From Rhizobium sp. NXC14 (GTDB lineage Bacteria > Pseudomonadota > Alphaproteobacteria > Rhizobiales > Rhizobiaceae): DNA of 64,000 bases. Position 1 is the first letter of the stretch; the number at the start of each line of letters is the position of its first letter. The stretch lies in assembly GCF_002117485.1 (NCBI RefSeq), contig NZ_CP021030.1:375001-439000 (forward strand), in the 5' to 3' direction. The translations under genes were made by a program, and so were the position numbers. Positions 39,016 to 48,264 of the stretch are shown here, one piece after another. The notes beneath the pieces are model-generated. The model searched no databases. It saw only the letters and a program-made list of their open reading frames with translations, and had not been told where the DNA came from.

Positions 39016-40512
39016 ATGACATCCCAGCAGACCGACAGTGCACTCAGGCAGCGCCTCGATTTCATCGAACTGGACGAGGCGGCGCGCCGGTCGATACGGG
39101 ATCTCAGCCCCGTCATATCAGAGCTAATCGGCGGCGCCCTCGACAAGTTCTATGCCAAGATCGCCAAGACCCCCGCCGTCTCAGGCTTTTTCGCCGACAA
39201 GAACCATGTCGCCCATGCCAAGAAGCGGCAGCAGGATCATTGGGGCAAGCTTGCAGGCGGCGCCTTCGACGAAACCTACGTCGACGGCGTGACCGCGGTC
39301 GGGCGCACGCCCGCCCGCATCGGGCTGGAGCCGCGCTGGTATGTGGGCGGCTATGCCCTGGTTCTGTCCGAGCTCGTCAAGGGCATCATGGAGAAGCAGT
39401 GGCCGTCGGTCTTTGCGCGCCAGCAGGGCAAATTGCTCGCCGAGAAGCTGTCGGCGGTCATCAAGGCCGGCATGCTCGACATGGATTATTCGATCTCGGT
39501 CTACCTCGAGACGCTTGAAGCCAAGCGCCAGGCTCTGGAACAGCAGCGTGCCCAGGCCGAGGCCGATCAGGCGATGGCGCTGGAGCAGCTGCGCCGCGGT
39601 CTGGAGGCGCTGTCGAGCGGCGATCTCGAGGCCACTCTGCCATCCGACCTGCCCGGTAATTTTCGGCAGATGGCCGAGGATTACAACCGTGCCGTCAAGG
39701 CGCTGCGCCATTCCTTCGCATCGGTGCGCGACACGTCGGGCCATATCATGAATGGCGCCGACGTCATCTCCAATGCGACCAACGATCTCGCATTGCGCAC
39801 TGCCCAGCAGGCGGCCGGCGTCGAGGAGAGTTCGGCTGCCCTGCAGCAGCTTTCCGTCAGCGTCGGCCAGACCGCCGCCAATGCCGAGAAGGCTTCGGAC
39901 GCCGTACGCGAGACGCAGCAGAAGGCGAAGAATTCGGGCGAACTCGTCACCAGCGCCGTGTCGGCGATGGCCGGTATCGAGAAATCCTCGACGGAGATTT
40001 CCAAAATTATCGGCGTCATCGACGAAATCGCCTTCCAGACCAATCTTCTGGCGCTGAACGCCGGCGTTGAGGCGGCGCGCGCCGGTGATGCCGGCAAGGG
40101 TTTTGCGGTCGTCGCGCAGGAAGTCCGCCAGCTCGCCCAGCGCACGGCCGATGCGGCCAAGGAGATCAAGAACCTGATCTCGCAGAGTTCGAGTCAGGTT
40201 AACGAGGGTGTCGGCATCGTCTCGAGCACCGGCGAGGCGCTGAACGATATGATCAGCCGCATCGATATCATCAACCGCTTCGTCGCCGATATCGCCGCCG
40301 CCGCCCGCGATCAGGCGATTGGCGTCAACGAGGTCAGCGTGGCGATCCGCAGCATGGGCGAAATCACCCAGCAGAATTCCGGCATGGTCGAGCGCACGTC
40401 GGCGGAAACCCGCCGCCTCAAGGACGAGGTGGACCAGCTGATCGAGCTGTTGCGCCGCTTCCGCGTCCGTTCGGAAGGCCACGCCGTCGTCGGTGCCCGC
40501 CGGGCGGCCTGA
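39016..40512 (+). CDS. Soluble globin-coupled chemotaxis transducer
   Basis: A 498-residue cytoplasmic chemoreceptor with an N-terminal globin-coupled sensor domain (about 1-165), no membrane segment, a short linker, HAMP-like helices, and an MCP signalling domain with [20 protein letters not shown]. The globin part keeps the family signature [13 protein letters not shown] (residues 101-113). However, the residue two before this arginine, where the haem-binding histidine is expected in HemAT-type proteins, is Pro99 (TPARIGL). Haem binding is therefore doubtful unless another residue serves. The C-terminus ends ARRAA without the WEEF tail of the other two receptors. Start ATG 39016; an upstream in-frame ATG is weaker. 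Confidence 0.9.
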   Translation: MTSQQTDSALRQRLDFIELDEAARRSIRDLSPVISELIGGALDKFYAKIAKTPAVSGFFADKNHVAHAKKRQQDHWGKLAGGAFDETYVDGVTAVGRTPARIGLEPRWYVGGYALVLSELVKGIMEKQWPSVFARQQGKLLAEKLSAVIKAGMLDMDYSISVYLETLEAKRQALEQQRAQAEADQAMALEQLRRGLEALSSGDLEATLPSDLPGNFRQMAEDYNRAVKALRHSFASVRDTSGHIMNGADVISNATNDLALRTAQQAAGVEESSAALQQLSVSVGQTAANAEKASDAVRETQQKAKNSGELVTSAVSAMAGIEKSSTEISKIIGVIDEIAFQTNLLALNAGVEAARAGDAGKGFAVVAQEVRQLAQRTADAAKEIKNLISQSSSQVNEGVGIVSSTGEALNDMISRIDIINRFVADIAAAARDQAIGVNEVSVAIRSMGEITQQNSGMVERTSAETRRLKDEVDQLIELLRRFRVRSEGHAVVGARRAA

Positions 40513-40609
40513 CTCAAATATGGCGAAATTCCGGGCGGGTATGCAAAAAAGCGTCTTCCCCGCCCGCCGGATAATTCCATAGCGGGAAAAGATGGGTTAT
40601 GGGAACGCC

Positions 40610-41125
40610 ATGACCATCAAGCCACTTATCATTCTTCCCGACCCCGTTCTCCGTCAGCTCTCCAAGCCGATCGAGCGTGTGGATGCCGACCTGCAGCGCC
40701 TTGCCGACGACATGCTGGAAACCATGTACGACGCGCCGGGCATCGGCCTCGCCGCAATCCAGATCGGCGTGCCACGCCGCATGCTGGTCATTGACGTCTC
40801 CCGCGAGGGCGAGGAAAAGCAGCCGCAGGTCTTCATCAATCCGGAGATCGTCAAATCGTCCGACGAGCGCTCGGTCTATGAGGAAGGCTGCTTGTCGATT
40901 CCGGACTATTATGCCGAGGTCGAGCGCCCGGCTGTCGTCTCGGTCAAATACCTCGACCGCGACGGCAGGGAACAGATGGTGGAAGCCGACGGGCTGCTTG
41001 CCACCTGCCTGCAGCACGAGATCGATCACTTGAACGGCGTGCTCTTCATCGACCATATCTCACGGCTGAAGCGGGAGATGGTGATCAAGAAGTTCACCAA
41101 GGCGGCAAAGTCCAAGGCCCTCTGA
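40610..41125 (+). CDS. def: Peptide deformylase
   Basis: Removes the formyl group from nascent proteins. The 171 residues contain all three motifs: [17 protein letters not shown] (Cys94) and QHEIDHLNG (His136, Glu137, His140), giving the metal site. The start ATG 40610 follows GGGAA; an ATG 18 bases upstream is in frame. It belongs with fmt and truA downstream, but here a toxin-antitoxin pair of about 0.7 kb lies between def and fmt. Confidence 0.96.
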   Translation: MTIKPLIILPDPVLRQLSKPIERVDADLQRLADDMLETMYDAPGIGLAAIQIGVPRRMLVIDVSREGEEKQPQVFINPEIVKSSDERSVYEEGCLSIPDYYAEVERPAVVSVKYLDRDGREQMVEADGLLATCLQHEIDHLNGVLFIDHISRLKREMVIKKFTKAAKSKAL

Positions 41126-41131
41126 CGACGA

Positions 41132-41160
41132 TTGAAAATGGGCTTCAACGGCATTATGAT
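41132..41160 (+). promoter_or_regulatory. Sigma-70 promoter of the toxin-antitoxin pair
   Basis: TTGAAA at 41132-41137 and TATGAT at 41155-41160 are separated by exactly 17 bases. The -10 box lies inside the left arm of the operator palindrome, so binding of the antitoxin complex would block transcription directly. Confidence 0.7.
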
Positions 41161-41177
41161 ATCATTGATATCATAAT
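41153..41177 (+). promoter_or_regulatory. Operator palindrome of the toxin-antitoxin pair
   Basis: ATTATGATATCA and TGATATCATAAT are perfect 12-bp inverted arms about a single T. Each half also contains the self-complementary octamer TGATATCA, giving two octamers nine bases apart. The right arm abuts GGAGG (41178-41182), the antitoxin ribosome-binding site. Position and symmetry fit autorepression by a ribbon-helix-helix antitoxin. Confidence 0.8.
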
Positions 41178-41189
41178 GGAGGCTTTTGA

Positions 41190-41474
41190 GTGGGCGACCT
41201 TCTGATCCGAAATATTTCCGACGCAATGAAGCGAGACATCGCGGAAGCGGCCCAACGGAGTGGGAACAGCCTTTCTGATGAGGCCAAGGAGCTTTTGCGG
41301 GAAGCGCTTCAAAGAAAAGCCGAGGCCAAGCCTGAGCCTATGTCGGCATATGAAGCGATACGCGCCGCGTTCGTAAGCGAAAACGCGGTGGACGACGAAT
41401 TTGTCGCGGTCATGAAAGAAGTCGAGGCCGCGCGGAAAAAGGATTTCGGTCGGCCGTTCGAGGATATCGAATGA
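41190..41474 (+). CDS. FitA/VapB-like ribbon-helix-helix antitoxin
   Basis: A 94-residue antitoxin. The start LLIRNISDAMKRDIAEAAQRSG is the strand and helix of a FitA-like ribbon-helix-helix DNA-binding domain; the C-terminal half, rich in Glu and Lys, would wrap the toxin. It starts with GTG at 41190, eight bases after a strong GGAGG. Its last four bases overlap the toxin start (ATGA), so the two are coupled. The palindrome immediately upstream is its likely operator. The pair separates def from fmt, which are usually adjacent or close, suggesting insertion of a TA module into a housekeeping cluster. Confidence 0.88.
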   Translation: MGDLLIRNISDAMKRDIAEAAQRSGNSLSDEAKELLREALQRKAEAKPEPMSAYEAIRAAFVSENAVDDEFVAVMKEVEAARKKDFGRPFEDIE

Positions 41475-41893
41475 TCGTTCTGGATACGAATGTAGTATCA
41501 GAATTCGCAAAGTTATTGCCAGATGAAAAAGTGAAGACCTGGTTGCAGCGGCAGGATGGTTCGCGGATCTGGCTTTGCGCCGTCGGGTTGATGGAGCAGA
41601 TTTATGGCGCTGAAAGGGTTCTGTTGAAGACAGGATCGGACCGCTTCTTCCGTGCCATAGAGAATTTGGTGAAGGGCCAATTTCGTGACCGTATCGTCGG
41701 TTGGGATTTGGAAGCGGCAATGGCAACGGGCCGTCTGCGCGCAAGACGCGAAAGCGTGGGACGGCCACTTTCGGTTCAGGATGCCATGATTGCCGCCATT
41801 TGCCTTGTAAACGGTGCGACGCTTGCCACCCGCAACACCAGAGATTTCGAGGGGCTTGATCTCAAGCTCATAAACCCGTTTGAAGACGGCTGA
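41471..41893 (+). CDS. vapC: VapC/FitB-like PIN-domain toxin
   Basis: A 140-residue PIN-domain ribonuclease, the toxin of the pair. The acidic metal-binding residues are all present: Asp5 (VLDTNVVSE), Glu42 (GLMEQI), Asp104 (SVQDAMIAA) and Asp125 ([10 protein letters not shown]). Length and sequence resemble FitB and other VapC proteins that cut tRNA or rRNA; the actual target is unknown. It appears intact. Twenty bases or so separate it from fmt, which could be co-transcribed with it. Confidence 0.92.
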   Translation: MIVLDTNVVSEFAKLLPDEKVKTWLQRQDGSRIWLCAVGLMEQIYGAERVLLKTGSDRFFRAIENLVKGQFRDRIVGWDLEAAMATGRLRARRESVGRPLSVQDAMIAAICLVNGATLATRNTRDFEGLDLKLINPFEDG

Positions 41894-41913
41894 TCCTCAA
41901 CTGGCGAGATAAA

Positions 41914-42849
41914 ATGTCTCTTCGCATCATCTTTATGGGAACGCCTGAGTTCTCGGTTCCGACCTTGCGCTTGCTCGTCGACGCCGGCCACAAAATCGTC
42001 GCCGTCTACACACAGCCGCCGCGGCCGGGCGGACGCCGCGGGCTCGATCTGCAGAAATCGCCGGTGCATCAGGCGGCCGAACTGCTCGGTCTTCCCGTCT
42101 TCACGCCGGTCAATTTCAAAGATGCCGAGGAGCGCGAGCGGTTTGCCGCCTTCAAGGCCGATGTCGGCGTCGTCGTCGCCTACGGACTGCTGTTGCCGGA
42201 GGCCGTTTTGAACGGCACCCGCGAGGGCTGTTACAACGGTCATGCTTCGCTGCTGCCGCGCTGGCGCGGTGCTGCGCCAATCCAGCGGGCGATCATGGCC
42301 GGCGACGACAAGACCGGCATGATGGTGATGAAGATGGACAAGGGGCTCGACACCGGCGCGGTCGCAATGACCCGCGAAGTCGAGATTGGTCCGGACATGA
42401 CGGCGGGCGAATTGCACGACCGGCTGATGCTCGTTGGCGCCAAGGCTATAGCGGAAGCCATGGTGAAGCTGGAGATGAACGACCTGCCGCTGACGCCGCA
42501 GCGGGAGGAGGGCGTGCTGTACGCCGCCAAGATCGACAAGGCTGAGACGCGCATCGATTTTGCAAGAAACGCCCGTGATGTGCACAACCATATCCGCGGC
42601 CTGGCGCCGTTTCCCGGCGCCTGGTTCGAGCTAGAGATCGGCGGCAGGCCGGAGCGGGTCAAGGTGCTGGGATCCGAACTGGCCGACGGGCAGGGCGCTG
42701 CCGGAGAGCTGCTGACCGACGATCTCGTCGTCGCCTGCGCTTCCGGCGCCGTGCGGTTGACACGGCTGCAGAAGGCCGGCGGCAAGCCGATGGCCGCGGC
42801 GGATTTCCTCCGAGGCACGCCGCTTGCGGCCGGCACGAGGCTTTCCTGA
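41914..42849 (+). CDS. fmt: Methionyl-tRNA formyltransferase
   Basis: Formylates initiator Met-tRNA using 10-formyltetrahydrofolate. The 311 residues start [18 protein letters not shown] and include the catalytic region [18 protein letters not shown] and the tRNA-binding C-terminal domain (from about 205). Its stop overlaps the truA start in TGATG. Lying downstream of def, it completes the formylation/deformylation pair, with the TA module between them. Confidence 0.97.
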   Translation: MSLRIIFMGTPEFSVPTLRLLVDAGHKIVAVYTQPPRPGGRRGLDLQKSPVHQAAELLGLPVFTPVNFKDAEERERFAAFKADVGVVVAYGLLLPEAVLNGTREGCYNGHASLLPRWRGAAPIQRAIMAGDDKTGMMVMKMDKGLDTGAVAMTREVEIGPDMTAGELHDRLMLVGAKAIAEAMVKLEMNDLPLTPQREEGVLYAAKIDKAETRIDFARNARDVHNHIRGLAPFPGAWFELEIGGRPERVKVLGSELADGQGAAGELLTDDLVVACASGAVRLTRLQKAGGKPMAAADFLRGTPLAAGTRLS

Positions 42850-43646
42850 TGCCGCGTTTCCGCATGACTGTCGAATATGACGGCGGCCCCTATGTCGGCT
42901 GGCAGCGGCAGGAGAACGGACCCTCGGTGCAGGGCGCGATCGAGGCGGCGGTATTGTCGCTGACCGGCGAGACCCTGTCGATCCGCGGCGCCGGCCGCAC
43001 CGATTCCGGCGTCCACGCCATGGGACAGGTGATCCATGCCGATCTTTCCAAGAGTTGGTCGCCCTACAAGCTGCAAAATGCCTTGAACGCGCATCTGCGG
43101 CTTGCCGGCGAGCGTGTCTCCATTCTCGACGTCGAGGCTGCTCCCGACTTCTTCGACGCCCGCTTTTCGGCACTGCGGCGCCATTACCTCTACCGCATCG
43201 TCAGCCGCCGGGCGCCGCTGGCGCTAGAAGCCGGCAAGGCCTGGTGGGTGCCGAAGGCACTTGATCACGAGGTCATGCACGCCGCCGCTCAGCGGCTGGT
43301 CGGCAGGCACGATTTCTCCACTTTTCGCTCCGCCCATTGTCAGGCGAACAGCCCTGTGCGCACGCTCGACCGGCTTGACGTGACGCGAAATGGCGAATTG
43401 ATCGAGATCCGCGCCACGGCGCAGAGCTTCCTCCACAACCAGATCCGTTCCTTCGCCGGCACGCTGAAGCTCGCCGGTGAAGGCAAATGGACGCCTGAAG
43501 ATGTGCAGGCTGCGCTGGAGGCGCAGGATCGCAAGGCTTGCGGCCCGGTGGCGCCGCCGGAAGGCCTCTATTTCATGCAGGTGGATTATCCCGAGGTGAT
43601 CACCGACCGGCGAAGGCCGCGCGACGAAAACGACGATCCGTCGTAA
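42849..43646 (+). CDS. truA: tRNA pseudouridine(38-40) synthase TruA
   Basis: Makes pseudouridine at positions 38-40 of the tRNA anticodon arm. The catalytic aspartate is in [15 protein letters not shown] (Asp52), and the start [20 protein letters not shown] is typical. At 265 residues it is of normal size. ATG 42849 shares a base with the fmt stop, so it is translationally coupled. Convergent with the membrane-protein gene downstream. Confidence 0.96.
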   Translation: MPRFRMTVEYDGGPYVGWQRQENGPSVQGAIEAAVLSLTGETLSIRGAGRTDSGVHAMGQVIHADLSKSWSPYKLQNALNAHLRLAGERVSILDVEAAPDFFDARFSALRRHYLYRIVSRRAPLALEAGKAWWVPKALDHEVMHAAAQRLVGRHDFSTFRSAHCQANSPVRTLDRLDVTRNGELIEIRATAQSFLHNQIRSFAGTLKLAGEGKWTPEDVQAALEAQDRKACGPVAPPEGLYFMQVDYPEVITDRRRPRDENDDPS

Positions 43647-43667
43647 AGCCGCCGCCGCGGTGGCTGG

Positions 43668-44264
43668 TCAGGCGGGGTAGATGCCGAGAAAGTGCTGCAG
43701 ATATTCCGAAAGGATCATCGATGGCACCAGCAGCACCAGCGTCAGCGCCCCGACCATCAGCGCGTGATCGTGGCAGATCATTCTGAGAATGCGCGCCAAA
43801 GCGAAGACCTGCGCCAGCATGAAGGCGAGCAGTAGCAGCGAGACGAGGCCGACCGTGCCGGGCAGGAAGAACACCAGCGCCAGCAGCAGACCGTTGATAT
43901 AGGAGAGCGGCACGCCGAGCCAGTTGACGCTGACGACGACGGGAGCGAAGCGCTCGCCCATGCGGAAGGCAAGCAGCAGCAGCCCGGCAAAGACCAGCGG
44001 CACGAACCAGTTGGCGACCTCGACAAGGCCGAGCCTGATGTAGAAGGCAAGATCGACATCGGCCTCCGGCGGCATCGACCGCAGGAAGGCCTGTCGCCAC
44101 CAGAGCCAGGAAATGCCCATCGGCGGCAGGCACCAGGCCATCGCCCAAAACGACCGGTTGACGCCGCGCTCCGACAGATCGAGGAAGCGGAAGCCGCGCG
44201 GATCCATCCGGATCAGCAGCCAGAGGCCGGCCAGGTAATACTGGACTTCCCTAAGACCCGGCAT
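43668..44264 (-). CDS. Multi-pass membrane protein of unknown function, coupled to dapE
   Basis: A 198-residue hydrophobic protein with about five membrane segments, beginning MPGLREVQYYLAGLWLLI. Its first 14 bases overlap the dapE end, so it is likely translated with dapE. I see no transport or enzyme signature; it is probably a conserved alphaproteobacterial inner-membrane protein. The link to lysine or peptidoglycan synthesis is only positional. Confidence 0.75.
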   Translation of the reverse strand: MPGLREVQYYLAGLWLLIRMDPRGFRFLDLSERGVNRSFWAMAWCLPPMGISWLWWRQAFLRSMPPEADVDLAFYIRLGLVEVANWFVPLVFAGLLLLAFRMGERFAPVVVSVNWLGVPLSYINGLLLALVFFLPGTVGLVSLLLLAFMLAQVFALARILRMICHDHALMVGALTLVLLVPSMILSEYLQHFLGIYPA

Positions 44265-45444
44265 GGGCGAACCAGCGGTCGATGAAGGTCTCGTAGATCG
44301 CCGTCAGCGTCTCCAGATCGGCAAGAGTAACGCGCTCGTCGACCATATGCATCGTCTGGCCGACCAGGCCGAACTCGACGACCGGGCAATAGTCCTTGAT
44401 GAAGCGCGCATCCGACGTGCCGCCGGTCGTCGAAAGCGCCGGAGACCGGCCGGCCACGCTTTCGATGGCAGACGATAGCGAAGCAATCAGGGCGTTGTTG
44501 CGGGTCAGGAAGACATGGCTCGGCCGGTCCGCCCAGACGATATCGTATTTGACTGGCTCGCCGCCCGGACGCAGCTGGCCATTGCCGGCGGCGGCTTCGA
44601 GCCGGCGCAGGATTTCGGCGCGCAGCGTTTCCACGGTCCAGCTGTCGTTGAAGCGGATGTTGAAGCTTGCCGATGCCTTGGCCGGAATGACGTTCGTCGC
44701 AGGATTGCCGACATCAACCGTCGTCACCTCGAGGTTCGACGGCTGGAAATCGTCGGTGCCGCCGTCGAAAGGCGGATCCATCAGCGCCTGCGTCAGCTGC
44801 AGTATACCACGCACCGGATTGTCGGCGAGGTGCGGGTAAGCGGCATGGCCCTGAACGCCGTGTACGATGATCCTGCCCGACAGCGAGCCGCGCCGGCCGA
44901 TCTTGATCATGTCACCGAGCCGGTCAGGATTGGTCGGTTCTCCCACAAGGCAGGCGTCCCAGCGTTCGCCGCGCTCCGCCGCCCATTGCAGCAGTTTGAT
45001 GGTGCCGTTGATCGCCGGGCCCTCTTCGTCGCCGGTAATCAGGAAAGAGAGTGAGCCGGCAGGCGGCCCGTTCTTTTCGATGTGGCGGGCAACGGCGGCG
45101 ACGAAACAGGCGATGCCGCCCTTCATGTCGACGGCGCCGCGGCCGAAGAGTTCGCCCTTTGATATCTCCGCGGCAAAAGGCGGGTGCGTCCAGGCGGCTT
45201 CATCGCCAACGGGCACGACATCGGTATGGCCGGCAAACATCAAGTGCGGGCCGCCGCTGCCGAGGCGGGCATAAAGGTTCTCGATATCGGGCGTTCCCTC
45301 TTCGCTCGCTCTCACTTTGTCGACTTTGAAGCCAAGCGGCGCAAGCATCGCCGCGAGGGCCGTCAGCGCGCCGCCTTCGGATGGTGTGACGGAGGGGCAG
45401 CGAATCAGCGTCTGCAGATTGGCGACGGGATCGGTAACGGTCAT
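44251..45444 (-). CDS. dapE: Succinyl-diaminopimelate desuccinylase
   Basis: Removes succinate from N-succinyl-LL-diaminopimelate in the lysine/meso-DAP pathway. It is an M20-family zinc enzyme: HTDVVPVGDEAAWTHPPF holds the first metal histidine, and FGRGAVDMKGGIA the bridging aspartate; ITGDEEGPAINGT carries the general-base glutamate. The start at ATG 45444 (MTVTDPVANLQTLIRCPSV) gives 397 residues, like relatives; an in-frame ATG at 45480 has no better site. It follows dapD on the same strand after about 100 bases, so consecutive pathway steps are together. Confidence 0.96.
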   Translation of the reverse strand: MTVTDPVANLQTLIRCPSVTPSEGGALTALAAMLAPLGFKVDKVRASEEGTPDIENLYARLGSGGPHLMFAGHTDVVPVGDEAAWTHPPFAAEISKGELFGRGAVDMKGGIACFVAAVARHIEKNGPPAGSLSFLITGDEEGPAINGTIKLLQWAAERGERWDACLVGEPTNPDRLGDMIKIGRRGSLSGRIIVHGVQGHAAYPHLADNPVRGILQLTQALMDPPFDGGTDDFQPSNLEVTTVDVGNPATNVIPAKASASFNIRFNDSWTVETLRAEILRRLEAAAGNGQLRPGGEPVKYDIVWADRPSHVFLTRNNALIASLSSAIESVAGRSPALSTTGGTSDARFIKDYCPVVEFGLVGQTMHMVDERVTLADLETLTAIYETFIDRWFAHAGS

Positions 45445-45545
45445 GGCGGTCGAATTATCCAGCGGCAATGGCAAAGACATGGCAAGGCGGGGCCGCCTCG
45501 CGCAAAAAGACGCCGTCTGTTTACCGGATCAATCTCCTGATGTCA

Positions 45546-46406
45546 TCAATCGCGAAGCAGCTCGTTGATACCAGTCTTGGAGCGGGTCTGTTCGTCGACG
45601 CGCTTGACGATGACGGCGCAGTAAAGATGCGGCGCCGGCTGGCCGTTTGCCATCGTCGCGTTGGCTGAGGCCATCGAGCCGGCGACGACGACGGAATACG
45701 GCGGCACTTCGCCGTACATCACCTCGCCGGTGGCGCGGTCGACAATTTTGGTCGACTTGCCGATATAGACGCCCATGCCGAGCACCGAGCCTTCGCGGAT
45801 GATGCAGCCTTCGACCACTTCGGAACGGGCGCCGATGAAGCAATTGTCTTCGATGATGGTCGGGCCGGCCTGCATCGGTTCGAGCACGCCGCCGATGCCG
45901 ACGCCGCCGGAGAGATGCACATGTTTGCCGATCTGCGCGCAGGAGCCGACTGTTGCCCAGGTGTCGACCATCGTGCCTTCGCCGACATAGGCGCCGAGAT
46001 TGACGAAGGAGGGCATCAGGATCGCATTCGGGGCGATATAAGCCGAGCGGCGCACGACGCAGTTCGGAACGGCGCGGAAGCCCGCGGCGCGAAACTGATT
46101 TTCGCCCCAGTTCTCGAACTTCGAGGGGACCTTGTCCCACCAGGTGGAATTGCCCGAGCCGCCCTTGACCACTTCCATGTCGTTGAGGCGGAAGGACAAG
46201 AGCACCGCCTTCTTCAGCCACTGATTGACCGTCCAGGCGCCGTCGGCGCCGCGGGTCGCCACGCGGGCCTTGCCGGAATCGAGCAGATCGAGCGCCGCTT
46301 CGACCGCATCACGGACCTCGCCCTTCGTCGACACGTTCACATTATCGCGATTGTCGAAGGCGGCTTCGATGGTCTTTTCCAGGGATGCGAGGTCGGTGGC
46401 GCTCAT
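45546..46406 (-). CDS. dapD: Tetrahydrodipicolinate N-succinyltransferase
   Basis: Catalyses succinylation of tetrahydrodipicolinate, the step before DapC and DapE. The 286 residues show an N-terminal helical domain and a left-handed beta-helix made of hexapeptide repeats (about 105-240), for example [20 protein letters not shown] and [16 protein letters not shown]. It is upstream of dapE on the same strand. Length normal; start ATG 46406. Confidence 0.97.
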   Translation of the reverse strand: MSATDLASLEKTIEAAFDNRDNVNVSTKGEVRDAVEAALDLLDSGKARVATRGADGAWTVNQWLKKAVLLSFRLNDMEVVKGGSGNSTWWDKVPSKFENWGENQFRAAGFRAVPNCVVRRSAYIAPNAILMPSFVNLGAYVGEGTMVDTWATVGSCAQIGKHVHLSGGVGIGGVLEPMQAGPTIIEDNCFIGARSEVVEGCIIREGSVLGMGVYIGKSTKIVDRATGEVMYGEVPPYSVVVAGSMASANATMANGQPAPHLYCAVIVKRVDEQTRSKTGINELLRD

Positions 46407-46600
46407 GAGAATTCCTTAAACTTCGATCTTTATCGTGGAGACGGCGGAGTCTCCGGACATGCGATCGGCGTGGGTTTGTCCTGCTCTACAGCATGAACGC
46501 GTAGAACGGAATGATTTTTCGAACAAGATCATACCTGGATTCAAGGCGTTATAGCGACATATCCGGTTTCACGGCCGGCAATACTGAAAGGCATTTCGAC

Positions 46601-47482
46601 ATGGCAAAGGGACGAAACGGCGGTTCTAGGCGCAAGGACGGCGTATGGGACCCGTTGAAGAGCAGCTCGACCGACAGGCAGCGCGCCGAGGCCGTGCCGA
46701 AGACGCCGCAGACGCTGTCGCCGGCCTATCGCCTAGCCTATGTCGACGAGGATTTCCTCTGCCGTGAGGAGTTGCGGCCGATCCGCCTGCAATTGGAACT
46801 GCTGAAGACGGAGATGATGCTGACTGAGCGCGGCATCCGGTCGACCGTCGTCATGTTCGGCGGCGCCCGCATTCCCGCCCCCGGCCAGAGTGCCTGGGCG
46901 GCGCGCAACGAGATCCAGCGCGCCAATCTGGAGGCGGCCTCCGTCTATTATGACGAGGCGCGCAAATTTGCCCGTCTCTGCTCGAAATATTCGGCTGGCT
47001 TCGACTTTCAGGAATATGTCATCGTGACCGGCGGCGGCCCCGGCGTCATGGAGGCCGGCAATCGCGGTGCGGCCGACGAAGGCGCGCCGTCAATCGGTCT
47101 CAACATCGTGCTGCCGCACGAGCAGGCCCCGAATGTCTATGTCACGCCGGAGCTCAGCTTCAACTTCCACTATTTCGCCATTCGCAAGATGCATTTCATG
47201 GTGCGCGCCAAGGCGATCGCGGTCTTCCCCGGCGGCTTCGGAACGCTCGATGAATTCTTCGAATGCCTGACGTTGATCCAGACCGGCCGCATGGAACGTC
47301 TACCGCTGATCCTGTTCGGCGAGGCTTTCTGGCGCCGCATCATCAATTTCGAAGCCCTGGCCGAATTCGGCACGATCGCACCCGATGACGTCAAGCTGAT
47401 CAGCTTCGTCGACACGGCCGACGCCGCGTGGAAGATCGTCCAGGATTTCTACGAACACCGCGAACCGGGCCAGAGTCTCTGA
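46601..47482 (+). CDS. LOG-family (TIGR00730) Rossmann-fold protein
   Basis: A 293-residue member of the LOG/YgdH-like family, which includes cytokinin riboside 5'-monophosphate phosphoribohydrolases and nucleotide 5'-monophosphate nucleosidases. The hallmark motifs are GGGPGVMEAGNRGAADEGAP and PGGFGTLDEFFE (the PGGxGTxxE motif). The N-terminal 60 residues are polar and the middle lacks cofactor motifs. Start ATG 46601 has GAAAGG upstream; a longer in-frame start at 46511 reads through a repeat-like region. It may release adenine or a cytokinin base, but that is not established for this subgroup. Convergent with the EF-hand gene. Confidence 0.85.
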   Translation: MAKGRNGGSRRKDGVWDPLKSSSTDRQRAEAVPKTPQTLSPAYRLAYVDEDFLCREELRPIRLQLELLKTEMMLTERGIRSTVVMFGGARIPAPGQSAWAARNEIQRANLEAASVYYDEARKFARLCSKYSAGFDFQEYVIVTGGGPGVMEAGNRGAADEGAPSIGLNIVLPHEQAPNVYVTPELSFNFHYFAIRKMHFMVRAKAIAVFPGGFGTLDEFFECLTLIQTGRMERLPLILFGEAFWRRIINFEALAEFGTIAPDDVKLISFVDTADAAWKIVQDFYEHREPGQSL

Positions 47483-47488
47483 GATATG

Positions 47489-47515
47489 CTCTTTCCCCGT
47501 CGGACGGGGAAAGAG
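47489..47515. terminator. Single hairpin between convergent genes (half-RIME-like)
   Basis: CTCTTTCCCCGTC and GACGGGGAAAGAG form a perfect 13-bp stem around one G. The stem resembles the smaller hairpins of the RIME-like repeats, standing alone here. It lies between the convergent LOG and EF-hand genes and could end transcripts from both sides, although no T-run follows. Confidence 0.6.
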
Positions 47516-47538
47516 CGGGGGCAACGGTAAGTCCGCGC

Positions 47539-48156
47539 TTACAGCAGCGGCCGATCCGGCATGTCGTCGATCGAGATGACGCCATCCTTGTTGCGGTCCA
47601 TGCGCGTGAACAGCTTGTCGAACGCGGCCACGGCCTCCTGTTTGGAAATCTGCCCGTTCTCGTCGGTGTCGATCCGATGCATGATCATCGAAGCGCGCAT
47701 GATGTTGCCGCCATGGCGCATCCAGCGATGACCGTCATGGCCGTCGCGCGGCGGCTGCCCGGAGTCGCTGTCCGGCATGTCGGGCGCGGCATTCGCGTCC
47801 TTCTCGTCGCCGGCGTCCTGTTTGTGCTGATCTCTCATCGCCTGCAGCTGCGTCTGCCGGTACTGCCGGATTTCGCCGGGCGTCAGCGACCCGTCATTGT
47901 TGGTGTCGATCGCCGCGAAAATCTTGTCGAGGCCGCTCGTCGCCTCCTCCTTGGAGACCTTTCCATCCTTGTTTGCGTCGAACTGCTTGAGCATGCGGAC
48001 ATAGGTGATTTCGAGGAAGGCGTCGCGGCCCGGGCGGTCCATGCCGGTATGATGCGGGCGCGGCCCGTCGCCCGGCGCGGCAAAGCTTGCCCCGGCTGCA
48101 GCGCCGAAGATTAGGACGGAGGAGAGCGCTGCCAGTATCAGCTTGTTGCGGTACAT
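47539..48156 (-). CDS. Exported protein with four EF-hand calcium-binding loops
   Basis: A 205-residue protein with a signal peptide (hydrophobic about 5-26, ending ASFA) and four EF-hand loops at residues 60-71 (DANKDGKVSKEE), 84-95 (DTNNDGSLTPGE), 163-174 (DTDENGQISKQE) and 187-198 (DRNKDGVISIDD). The loops form two pairs separated by a polar linker of about 67 residues rich in Asp, Gly and His. All loops keep the key acidic and glycine positions. It could buffer or sense calcium in the periplasm; rhizobia have several such proteins, and calsymin of R. etli is one known example. No partner is evident. Confidence 0.88.
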   Translation of the reverse strand: MYRNKLILAALSSVLIFGAAAGASFAAPGDGPRPHHTGMDRPGRDAFLEITYVRMLKQFDANKDGKVSKEEATSGLDKIFAAIDTNNDGSLTPGEIRQYRQTQLQAMRDQHKQDAGDEKDANAAPDMPDSDSGQPPRDGHDGHRWMRHGGNIMRASMIMHRIDTDENGQISKQEAVAAFDKLFTRMDRNKDGVISIDDMPDRPLL

Positions 48157-48264
48157 CGTATTTCCCTTTCGTAAGGTGTCCCCTCACGAAAGAAGCTATG
48201 GCAGCGGGCCTGAAAGACCCAGTTAAACATCGGTAAGCTGGGTGAAACTTTCGTAACCTGGCGG

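Noticed and set aside
39181..40482. A 433-codon minus-strand frame opposite the globin-coupled receptor
   Set aside because: Same cause; no ribosome-binding site or recognisable family.
46480..46540. Repeat-like ATGATTTTTCGAA...GATCAT stretch upstream of the LOG-family gene
   Set aside because: The arms are only five bases and imperfect; not enough to call an element.
46511..46600. Longer N-terminus for the LOG-family protein
   Set aside because: The extension has no ribosome-binding site, and MAKGRNGG at 46601 has GAAAGG upstream.
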